Assembly (NCBI GenBank): GCA_002118135.1
Contig: BDIU01000111.1
Span: forward strand, 151,959-215,958
Reading direction: 5' to 3'
Length of the DNA stretch: 64,000 nucleotides
Source of the DNA: Trebouxia sp. TZW2008
Lineage: Eukaryota > Chlorophyta > Trebouxiophyceae > Trebouxiales > Trebouxiaceae
Shown here piece by piece: positions 45,512-56,600 of the stretch; position 1 is the first letter of the stretch, and each line of letters opens with the position of its first letter. The translations under genes and the position numbers were made by a program. The notes beneath the pieces were generated by a model. It was not told the origin of the DNA. It saw only the letters and a list, made by a program, of their open reading frames with translations, and ran no database searches.

Positions 45512-47221
45512 ATGTGTGAACGCATGATCCTGCAATGCTCCTATAGACCTGCAGCCCTGCACGCTACGCCATCAAACGTCACTGCGACAGCATCGCACGC
45601 ACAACGCAAGCTTCCTGCTGTCAGACGATCCCTTGCTGGGCTGCCTGTACACCAAACGCAAGGTACAAAACAGGCAGTGACAAATCCAATGACGCTTAGC
45701 AATCAGCTTAAGCAGATGATTCTCGACGCAGGTGGTTCGCTGGTGGTCCCAGTCCTGCAGCCCGGCTTGGATAAAATCCCTTTTGGTCTTGCACTCACGT
45801 TGCAGCCTGGCAGCACTGCTCGCCAGCAAACAAAGAGCCTTCAGGGCAAACTTGACGACCTTTTTGAGCTGCAGTACGTGCTTGAGGGCAATGGACAGGC
45901 AAGCAATGCGCAATTGGTAAGCTGATGAGGGTGTTACAGACACCTCAAGCTTGTATGTTGCTGCAGCTACATGCAAGATCTGGAATGCTGCAAAACATTG
46001 CTGCTGGAGACAGCATTTTAGCCCCGTTTGGCAAGGCGTGGTGTCAGATCCCTGACGACGCATCTTCCGATGAGCTGGCAGTATTGACCCTGTTAGTTCC
46101 CGGCAGTTTGCCAAGCGCACCTGAGCTTTCACAGCAAGGTAAGCATTCTGTCAGGCAGCAATAGGCATGTGCATCTAGAATGCATGCGCAGACCTTGTAT
46201 GTGTTACACGCGCTAATGCAGGTCACTGCCACGCAGTGCATTTGCAGTACTGCACTGACAAGCATTCGGGTCTACTAGTCATGCACTTGCTACTGAAAAG
46301 CTTGACAACTGTCTGTTGTTGCAGCATGGACTCACATGCTTTGTTGCTGCAGAGTCGGTCGATGCTGCCTCAGAAATGATGCAGCAATGGCACTCATCAC
46401 CAGTCGTGGACGTACTGGTAGCTGAGCAAGTGACAGACCTGCTAGTGGGGGCCAAAAAGCAAGCTTTGAGAGCAATCAATGGCTGGCGGGGCAAACAAAC
46501 AAGCTATCAAAGTGAATCAGCACCTACCTCTCAGGAGCCAAGCGCAACATTGCAGCCAGATCCAGGAAGCGCTGACTCACATGAGTCGAGCTCATTGCCG
46601 CAGTCAGAGCTAGAAAGAGCCGACTCACATCAGCACGCATCAACATCCGACAGACAAGCTGCTGCCATCGCACGCAGTGTGCATGACCGGCTGCCAAAGC
46701 GAGCTCAACAGCTTCTGCAAGTGTTCAGTCAGCAGGTGCTCACCAGTGCAAGAAAAGGCCCTTTGGCAAGTGTTCTTTTCCCAAATCAGTGTGTGGTGAG
46801 GAAGACATTGGCTGAGCTGAGTGCTTTTCAGCTGCCAAATCAGACTAATCGGTTGGCTCTGATGTTTGACCCCATGGATAACGAAGTCCCTTTCACTTTC
46901 GGTGTTGAGATCTTTGAGAAGGGTCACAAGACAAACCCTCACACGCATGCTGTTTCCCATGAACTCTTCTTCATTCTGGCAGGAGAGGGGACTGGGTTTT
47001 GCGACAATGAAAGGTTCCCTGTCACAGCAGGTGATGTCGTGGTGTTCCCACCAACTTCCTTGCATGGCATAGACAATGGCGAGAGCTCAAAGATGTACTG
47101 TTTAGAACTAATGTTGCCCAATGACATGTTTGCTGAGTTTGTGAGGCAGGGTCAACCTGCTGGCAAGCTTAGGGCCGAAGACATGTGCATCCTGCTTGCA
47201 CAGGGCTGTGCATCTAGCTAG
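45512..47221 (+). CDS. Two-domain cupin protein, probably plastid-targeted
   Basis: Three exons, 45512-45916, 45967-46138, 46353-47221, join in phase to about 481 residues. The exon 3 acceptor at 46352 was chosen because it alone keeps frame with exon 2. Residues 1-50 are Ser/Thr/Arg-rich without acids, like a plastid transit peptide. Cupin 1 is degenerate (ELQYVLEGNGQ; GDSILAPFGKAWC). Cupin 2 has a metal-type motif 1, HTHAVSHELFFILAGEG, and motif 2, GDVVVFPPTSLHGIDN, giving His-x-His, Glu and His ligands. A Ser-rich, disordered linker with SxADSHxxxS repeats joins them. Plants have comparable chloroplast bicupins of unknown substrate. TGTAA motifs lie at 47285 and 47314, 65-95 nt after the stop. 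Confidence 0.85.
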
Positions 47222-48095
47222 TCATATTGCCCTTGTAGCTATAGGTCAATTCTATTGAATCAAGTCCTTTTGAGTTACCTAGCATGTAAAGCGGTGATTG
47301 TTGGTTTTATATCTTGTAAGTTAATTACCCCGTGTACAATAGAGCTCTAGGTGCCTGCGCCATACTACTAGTCACTGCATGCAGACAGCTGGCTTTGGAT
47401 TTATTTGCTTGTTGCTGCCTGATTTCTCATGATCAGTTCCAAGTAGGTTGCGTTTGTGTCTGAAAACTTGTGCACGCTGTTGAGGGACAACTTGCAAGAC
47501 AAGTCGACGCTCATGCGTGGTTTGTAGCAACGTCTTGAAATTGCACTGTCTATTAGTACCCTGCTGGCATCACAGTTGCATGGTGGCCCGGTGTGTGTGT
47601 CCAAAGACATCATGTGCTGCAAAGCACCACAACATATATATGTGTGCTCTGGGGGTGAGTAAACAGGTAGTCAGATCACTGCATGCTGGGGTCTGTAAGA
47701 TTCAAACCTTGAGGACGCCTTTGCAAGCGGGTGCACCTGACGCTATTCGCAGCAGAATTGATACGCTGGCTCTGTACTTAGTGGGGGGAAATGTAGCAAT
47801 GTGAGGAATTAGCACCCCGCCATCTAGCTAGGAATACTTTTTATCCCATACGCGCTCTGTAACAGCTATCATGCGTTTACACAGGAGCTCAGAGCATTGC
47901 TTGAACATGCGAGAATGACTGCATTTGCTCCTTGCCACTAGAGCAAGTACGGGAGCCTGTGGTGTTGCTTGATTGTGTACAGTTGACATCAGTGTATTGA
48001 CGCAACAGCCAATGCCAAGTCAATTATGACTACTGATCACTAAGCATGACATGTGAGAGTACTTGGAGTTGGGCTGCATTTGGGAGGCATGCCAC
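47222..48095. other. Intergenic, 3' flank of cupin gene
   Basis: Two TGTAA motifs (47285 and 47314) are likely polyadenylation signals. The remainder shows no supported gene. Confidence 0.5.
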
Positions 48096-48323
48096 TCATG
48101 AAGGGCGATTGCCCAGCAAGGGCTTCTTCTCAACAGCATCAGCATTGCGGGGGTCCCTCAGGGTGAGCAGGACCAGAGCCCCAAAGAGCAGGCTTGGTGG
48201 CCTCAGCCAGAACAGGAGCTGGCGCCAGCAAGCCTCAGGCGCCATCTCAGTCAGCATGCAGAAGCAACTGTTGTAGTCATAGATGGGACCGACTGCTGCC
48301 ACCTCCCCTTGAGTGTACAGCAA
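48096..48323 (-). other. Hydrophobic open frame, minus strand, unassigned
   Basis: A 75-codon frame contains CWRQLLFWLRPPSLLFGALV followed by LLTLRDPR, reminiscent of the helix end of an MFS carrier, and stops at TGA. It may be the last exon of the NTPase gene or a relic of another gene. No neighbouring MFS exons are seen. Confidence 0.25.
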
Positions 48324-48329
48324 GCTGAC

Positions 48330-51300
48330 ATGCTACACGTCCACAGTGTCCAGAGGCACCTGCGTCCAAAACATAGGCCAGACCTTGGCAGATACACAGC
48401 TGATCTTACATGTGGCTCGGGGACCGCTGCCCTGGTGTTGATTTGTGGTCTTGGAAAGCAGGCATGCAGCAGGTCTGCAAGTTTGAGCGCATCTTGCATG
48501 CACTTCGCAAGTCTGGAAGTACTCTGACTTTCCATGGGGCAATGTTGCTCAACAATGTCACTGAGGTCAGTAGTGCAGGATGCTCCTGACTACATACAAG
48601 CCAATAGGTCAAAGCATGCATACAGACATGTGTATTGTTCCATGCTGCGTTGACACTGTGATTTGATGAAGAAGGTTAGGTTGTTAGACTGCATCGACTG
48701 CTGCAAAGCTTGCACTTCTTACCCAGCCATTTGGAAGGCTTTGGATCTCCCAATGGTTCCACAGTGGTGATTTGCTGGTGCAGGTTCCAGGTCCATCACA
48801 AACTCACGATGTGACTGGAGATCATGGCACTCGAGCTTGCGGCCGGCCTGCAAAAGCTGGTGTGCTTTCTTCTTCTCCAGCACTTGCCCTCTGAAAGAAG
48901 CAATGAAGCTGGCGCCACCAGAGGCTGCCAAGAAGGCTTCAACCTCTTTGTCTGTTGACTCGGCATACTTAGCAATCAAGCTGTTCAGTACGTAGCCGTC
49001 CACTATCACAGATGGCAACTCGTGGAAGGTTGACGAAATCTGGACATGAATCAGCTTGTAGCTGATGTCCCTGTCTGCTGTCAGGTCAAAGAAGCTGTTC
49101 TTCAATGTGCTAATGCTGCATTCCTGGATAGCCTTGTCCAGAGACTCCTGGTGTGTCTGGGCAGTTTGCTGAAGGACGAAGCGCGGTATGCCCTGCCACC
49201 TATCAAACCTGCTCTTGATGTCTGCCTCTTAATGACCAAAAATGGAGCAGCCCTGCCAGACGAATCTCTTCCCAACTCCTGACTGGCATCCATCGCATGT
49301 CACTACAACCCCACTTAAGAGCTTCCTGCAGTCATGTGACGGATCACCGTCACTACACTGTCACACAATGGACAAGCTGACAATGCTCTTCTTCATTACT
49401 CATCACTTCAAGATTACATCTGCTGATCATTACCAACAAGAGTCATCTTAATACTCCCTTCCTCCGGTATTTACTACGTTACAAGCGCTAGCTTGTCACA
49501 AGTCACTAGCATTCTGTCTGCAATGCTTGTCATTTTGTTCACAGCTGGCGCCATGTAATCGCATAAAACAGTCCAAGTGCAGTTGCATACTCTGCCAAGC
49601 TCTGCACATAGAAACAACAGCTAGAAGCTTGCTCCAGTCTCATGGGCCACGCGACAGGGTATATCTGAGCACTTGAAGTATGGAGCACCCACACAATGAG
49701 AGACACCATGCTTAAAACAATGGGCTGGACGGTGGCGGCGCATATGAAGGAGCTCAAGGAAGGAGGTAGTATGTCCTGCCTGTTGATTTGACAGGAACAG
49801 GTTTAATAGCTGACCTTCAAGATCTCTCTGTCTGGTGAAGAGATCAAAACTGTCTTTGCCTCAACGAGCAGCCTTTCCGTCCACCAAGTACCTGAGACCA
49901 ACAGCATGAACATCAATTGAATGTGTAGGATGCTTGCATTTCTGCATGACAAGCAGCTAGATAGACGACGTGCTGCGACGCTGCTCACAAAGTCACGCTG
50001 TACACAAAATTCCCCTTCCACCATATCTAAAGGTCAATGTATGCTTTCTGGACAAAGGGTCTTGTTCATTGATGAAGCTAAAAATGGGTGTGCAATGTGC
50101 ATCAATGAACATTGCCAGCATTTCTGCGCTGAGGGACACACCATGTATCAGGATTTCTTAGCTCAACTGAGAAGCAATCCTCTGATCCTTGAAATGCGCC
50201 TTGAGGGGTGAAAAGTGCCCTGGCTGGATGTAAGCTTTTCCTCTCCCACACAACTGCTTGCTGCTGCTGTGCCAGAGATAACATGAGGAAGAAGGTGAAC
50301 AGGCTTTTCCCAATACCTGCAGTCAACAATTGCACTTAGACTGTCAAACAGAGCAGGTGCCATATGTCACTGCATTGAAATAAGATTTTCCTCCGACGCC
50401 ACTGAATCTGTCATGCTCACATGCAAAACACCATGTGACCTGTTCACCTCCGAACTGGACTTGCCGCCAATGCAGTGCAATGCAGCTCAGCAACGCCCTG
50501 CTGTACCAAGGCCTTGGGTTGATGCGCATCAAAGAGAGATCTCAAGGCCTACATGCCCATAGTATGCTACTGTGTAACGACATGAGGTAGTGCAGCGAGC
50601 AAGAATGCAAGTGAGAGCGCAAAAGAGAGCTTAGACACGCAAGCAGGAGGTGTAGAGTATACACCAGTGGTTGGTAGGGCAGATGTCAGCCTGTCGGCGA
50701 TGGTTAGTCACAGCATTGAGTCATGCTTATGTCAGGGATTGGGACGTATTGTCACATACTGACACAGTTTGTGCGATCACAAAAGCTGGCTTCTTCAGCC
50801 AATCATGCACAAACCCAGACTTAGCACAGAACCACACTGATTAGCGACAGTTCATTGCTTCAGTACATACCTGGCTGAGCTTGGTGAGCCTGCCTGGCAT
50901 GCATTATTGACGGGGGAAACTGGAACATACATATGGCAGGAGCCCTGCACATGCATCTCACCGGGATTGCCACTCAGGATGAAGACCTTGCCATCATTTA
51001 AAAATGCTGAAATATGATTGTTTCAAGGTGAGTTCAAGCTCCTCGCAGCAATTTCTAACAAGTAGTTTCCTAGCACTGCATCCTCTCTCCCCTGGGAATG
51101 CAATTGACTCCAGGGTGAGGATGTTTGCACCATGCATGTCTTCAACTTGGGCTGCTGATAGCGCCTGCCAAAAGGACATCAGACCCTGATCTGGCTGAGG
51201 CCTGTTGGCGCCTGCAGCATACAAGATGCTGGTGGCATTACAATTCAAAGATGTGTTGACATGCCTCAGCAATAGGCTTGTTTCGATGCTCAAGTCGCCG

Positions 51301-52478
51301 TCCTGTTTTAGGGGCGGAAGAGGTAAAGCTGCTTGCAGTCATGTATGCAGATGCAGGTCAGCAGGTGTGCTGTCTTGAACGGTGGCACACTCGTTGCATA
51401 CACTGAATTTGGTTCAGGCTGCTCATGTGCACAACAGCTGCCATGCAAACATTGCACACTGCAGTAGACACAAGCCTGGTAGTAATGTCTCATGTGCTGC
51501 TGGTGGCTCAGCGTAGGACATGCAACAACAATGGCAAATAGCATCTGTCTGGCTGCAGATTAAATGCCTGCATCAATAGCCATGTTGAATGAGCGCAACA
51601 CCGTCAAACAAAAGCTCCCAGTTTCATGGGACAGCTGCTCAACCTCTCATGTGTTGCTGCTCATGATTGGTAATGAGGTTGTTGGCAGAATTGGTGAGCA
51701 TGCAACCTACACAGTGTTCACCTGTGCCAGATTTACTGACTTGCATCAGGATTTGGGGTTGCCCATGTGTGTTGCCTGGGTCTATTACCTCTCTAATAAC
51801 TTTGTTCTGCATACAATTTGTTGCAGCCGCTTTCCTAGCTGGATGGAAGTGTAAAGCAGTAACAGTTGATTCACTTGGGCTTGCAGCATTAATATCCAAG
51901 CTTTCATGGTGTTCGCAATATCACCAAGGTCTTGTTATACAGATAATGTTGCTTGCGACAGCTTTACCGCATGGAGCGTTGATCACAGGCCCAGAAACAG
52001 CTGCATGCAACACATAATGCCTGCTTGAAGTAGGCCACCTCAAATGTTCCCAACTTCGGTACAGCACGCATGCCCTGAAGATTGGTGACTGCTGACTTCA
52101 AGTTGCCAATTGACTCTCCTCGTAAAGCACAGCGTGGACATCATACAGCTCCAAGGAGCCCCAAGACAATGCAAGTGACAAACTTGGAAACCTGAGAGGT
52201 CATTACCCTCACTGTCATATACATAGGGAGTTACAACCTAAAGGAAGAGCACCTTTTGGTTCAAGCGATCCTTTCAACGTGCCCTCCCAAAAATGTGGAC
52301 TTGGAGCAAAGAAGTATCTCCTAGCAACAGCGTCTGTTGTCACCTCCAGCGCAGCATTGAGCCTTTGCTTCTCTGAGGGCTCCAAGACGGAGTCTGGTAA
52401 GGTCCAGATATTTGCTATAGCCTCATCCACAGTGCTTGGTCTGTCAGCCATTTGCTGATCTACAACGCAGAACCTCAA
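48330..52478 (-). CDS. Crinkler/RHS-type P-loop NTPase, probably broken
   Basis: Exons on the minus strand: about 52451-52240 (start MADRPSTVDEA), 51302-51131, 51006-50962, 50316-50142, about 49890-49811, about 49226-48733 and one near 48560-48420. Joining 51006-50962 to 50316-50142 builds a Walker A, SGNPGIGKSLFTFF. ELRNPDTW at the donor matches the family position before the Walker B-like strand. The next exon opens with YLVDGK, then changes frame before AKTVLISSPDRE. Later blocks are diagnostic: RFDRWQGIPRFVLQQ, STFHELPSVIVDGY, and ASFIASFRGQVLE. These NTPases accompany nuclease-like domains in eukaryotic effector or selfish-element proteins; no effector role is shown here. The frame change near 49866 suggests a pseudogene or an error. 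Confidence 0.75.
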
Positions 52479-52959
52479 TCACCAGTGGTGCTGAAGATGC
52501 TGAGGTTGAAATGATACGTGCAAAAGGCTGTCGTAGGTTTTGGGCACATAGCATTCCAAGCTGAATTTGAAACAGCTTCAGGCGATCTGCACAACCACAC
52601 ACAGCATGCAACTAGCAGCAGACAGCTGACGCGATTTGAAGTCTTCATTGTAACAAAAGCCATGAAGCCTGGAAACAGGATCGAGTTTGCTGTATGACCT
52701 CGAGACAAACCGCATGGGTACAAAGTGATGTAGGCGTGCTGGCACAGGAGCATACTAGCAGGCAAACCTGCTGTTTGCACCGGAAGTCAAGAGCCTAACA
52801 GAACGGACTCCAATGGCCTTTGCTTTGGCGACGCTTGACAAAAGCAAAAAGGCCCCACAACACCTGTAGCCAACTGCCGGCCTGTCGCACTCAGAGTCGG
52901 ATGGAAGCTGTCAGACTGTCGATCTGAAGACAAGTCGATAGCGATGATGCACCTCAGAT

Positions 52960-53560
52960 TCACATACTGAGGCCTGGCTCATCATACGACAATTCAGAAG
53001 CCACCTGTGCTTTATCACTCTTCTGCGCGCGTGGTTCAGAGAGCACGCTACGACAACTTTGAGGGACACGATGAAATGACTTGTCCACTTTCCGTTTTTG
53101 TTGGGTATTCGCCTTCTTGCGCATGCTCTGCTTGTGAATGACGCCTGTGCGCTGCAGCAACTTGTCTACTAGGGTGGTGGTGTTTGTGATGGTTTGTCAC
53201 GGAGACTGACTAATCTCTGAGTCACGTCTTGAAATTTCAAAAGAACGTCGTTCACATACCCTGCTACGCAGCCTGCCGTGCACAAGCGCTTGCAAGGCTT
53301 CGCTAGCTTTTTGCAGACGCGTGACGTTGGCTTGCAGTGTACGAAGCCACTGAGTGCAGCAAGAAGCGGACACTAAGAGGTCGTGCTGTTGCTTCAGAGC
53401 TTGCAAAGCAAACGCAGCTCGGCACACCAAAATGCTATAATGGCCGTCGTTTCGTCTCAGAAAGCACTGACATAGCCTATCAAAGTAGAGGTGAGCACTT
53501 GGAGCTTTCGACCCACATGAATTGGCACAGACAGTTAACGCATAAATAAGATTACAGCTG
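52960..53560 (-). CDS. Possible small basic coiled-coil protein
   Basis: In a CpG-rich region next to the CPP gene start. Minus-strand frames give a helical stretch (LQANVTRLQKASEALQALV) ending at GTATGTG, then a basic stretch (SMRKKANTQQKRKVDKSF) ending in a stop at 52960. A simple splice does not restore phase at the junction I tried, so the model is tentative. Confidence 0.3.
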
Positions 53561-53609
53561 ATTGACTTATGCTTGATGGCAGGCAGGTAACGTGGTACAG
53601 CGCGCTTTG

Positions 53610-56600
53610 ATGCCACATGCCAGCATGTCAGCACCGGAGGTGACCGCTAGGGAGCCCCTGGAATCGCGAATGTCGGCCAGTGATCAATCGGTCAAGCGGT
53701 CATGGTCGGCGACGCAGTCAATGCTACCTTTGACTCTCACAACAATGGACTCTCAGGTGAGTGTCTCTGGCTGAGGCAGCTCTGATTTCGCAGACTCTGA
53801 CGTGTCACAGCTGCGTTGCCATCGAATGCTCGCTTCCAAGCAACGGTGAACAACCTTCAGGCCTAAACATACAGCATTGCTCCAGAAATACAGTCCTGAC
53901 ATGCTTTCAAGCTTCAAGATACTTGAAAGTCTTGTTGGCTATCCAAATTGCCTAGACTGGCCTCGAACCCTCAAATGCTCGTGGCTGAGAACATCTCAGC
54001 TAGCAGCACTCTCTGCTTTTTCATGTGATGCCTGAAACAGCAGCAGCAATTCCAGTTGGCAAAGCTGAAATGTATGTTGTGCAGGTGCCTGACAATACAG
54101 GATTTGCTGGTTTGCTTGACACAAAAGGTAGGCACACTCAATCACGCGTGTTTGAACGGAAGTCACTATGATAACATTGCAATATGCAGAGAACTACAGG
54201 GATCACTTTCAGTATTCATCAATGTGTTTTGCAGGCCGTGCTGCAGGCGGTGCAGAGAGTCTGAAAAGTATGCCAAAAAAGCGCAAGTCATGCCATCAGG
54301 AACAGGCAAGTGCCTCAGTCCTGCTGCAACCAGCAGTCAACCAAAGCTTGATTGTGTCTGTCATTGCACTGCTTCAGATGTCATCCAGCATGCAGTCATT
54401 CAAAGCGAAAGTGATTTACAGCTTGCCGGTCAAATCACCTGGCATAGGCATTGCTCATGAAAGGTTTGTGTCACATGTGCAGGTCATGTGGAACGCTCCA
54501 ATGGGTACACCAGGCCCTGCGTATTGTGGAGGTTCTTGCAGCCCAGACTGTGAGACAGCTTCCACTCCTTTGGCTGTTGCCGCATTGACAGCTCTGGGCG
54601 CAGAGCCAAGAGATGCCACAGCAGATCTGACTGCCAGGTATGCTACTATGCAGCTTAGCAGGTTGTTTCAACAGCAACAATGTACTTCTCTTGTTCTGCA
54701 ATTCAGCTCTGATACCTGTTTCTGCATTGTGACAATAGACCAAAATCAGCACCGCAAATTTCCTGAATGGCAGATGCCAGTGGTGCCTGACACATCAGCT
54801 GAGATCCCAGGATCTATTGTATGCTACGGCACCGGATTTTGCTGTTGTGCTGCATGCACTATGTGTCATGCGTGACTGGATGCCATCACAATGCTTGTCC
54901 TTCACTGGACTTCTACAGAGACTCTGGGTGTGACGGGCAATGTCTCACATACCTGCAGTCCCCTCTTGGGATAGTTGTTAGAGTCTGAGAGGTCTTTTGT
55001 GCTGTGCAGGCTTGAGAGGCAGGGTAGTGAAAGCAGCAGGCAGTTGTCCTTGGAGCCTTCTATGTCTTTGAAGGCCAGCCAGTCCAATGATTCTGCTGCA
55101 GCATGCAAGGACAGCAAAGCCATCAGGAAGTGTACCTGCAAGAAGTCTAGATGCCTCAAGCTGTACTGCGAATGCTTTGCAGCAGGTATGCTCAGCACTT
55201 AACTTGATCATTGCCCGCAATCAATGCCTGACTTACAGCCATTGCTCCTATGGCAATGTCAGCTGTGAAGTGCATGCACTTTGCAAAACATTTGTGCAGC
55301 AGTCTGAGCCGTTTCTGCTGATGTGTATCTCTGCTGATGTATGTGCAGCAAATCTGCATTTGCTTCACTGACTTCTGCAACAACATGGCAAAGGCATCTT
55401 ATGCATGAACTCTGTGGTTTCCATTGATTCAGGTGTCTTCTGTGACGTCTGCTTCTGCCTGTGCTGCTGCAACACTGCGTGATGATAGCCATCATTAATA
55501 TGACCATCAATGCAGGTGTCTTCTGCGACAACTGCTTCTGCCTGAACTGCTGCAACACTGTGGACACAGCCCTGCTGGTGGAGCAGTCCAAGCAGAACAT
55601 CATTAAGGCCAGACCAGCAGCTTTCCAGCCCAAGGTCAGTGCCATTCACCTTGTATCTGTCCCGCATTCCCAGGCTTTGTGTTCAGAGTCACTCTGATAA
55701 CTGCCTTCATGCTTTATCCTGAGATTCAGAGTGTAAAAGCTCATGCTGGAAACACAAAGTCTGTGCTTGGTAAAGTGTATTCCTGGTTTTTCTAGTGCAT
55801 AAATCATGCTGCAACAGCAAAATGGTGTCTGTTGCTGTGCTCTGCGACGGTCTATTTGGCAGACTCAGTATGCTTCAGGTCATGACCTGCAAGGGCTGTA
55901 CAGGTGCACTGTACACGTTGACTTACAGCAAGGGTTTGTCTGAGAATTCGCTTTGTCACGCTGAAAGTGCCAATCAAGCTGCCATAGGCTGCAAGAAGTC
56001 TATCAGCATGTCCCCCTGGCATGCAGGTATCTGATGCAACTCAGCAGCACAAGCAAGGCTGCAACTGCCGCAAGTCTCGTTGCCTCAAGCGCTACTGTGA
56101 GTGCTTCCAGGCTGGCGTCAAGTGCACAAGTGCATGCCGGTAAGCAGCAAGATCTGCAGTGCAACACTCATATGCTGCTTATACAACCTGTGCCGCAGAA
56201 CAAGGGGATGCGCTGTTGTTAAGCATGCTGCTTTGAACTCTGATTTCTGAGCTCACCAACAAAGTGTGTCAAGTAGTGTCTGTGGACCCAGTTTTGCGGA
56301 CCTTGACACCTAGCTGCCTGCTTTAGCTTCAGTCTTATTGAGCGTTGGTCCGTTTGTGTCCTCACAGTTCGCAAATCCAGGGGTACTTGACAGTTGTGGA
56401 AGGCAAACCACCATGGTGTGTTTAACGCCACGGTTCATATGCAAAGCTAATATGCTGCTGAATTGCAAGGGTGTGCCTGCCACAGGTGTTGTGACTGTCA
56501 CAATGGGGGTCCCAAGAATCGTGATGCAGACCAACAGCATGATGCTCTGGCGTGTCATCTATTGCTCCAGAACCAGCAGGTGTGTTTTGCAGTCAATGTC

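Noticed and set aside
48096..48323. MFS transporter gene
   Set aside because: A single hydrophobic segment with an RDPR-like end is not enough; no other MFS helices are found nearby on that strand.
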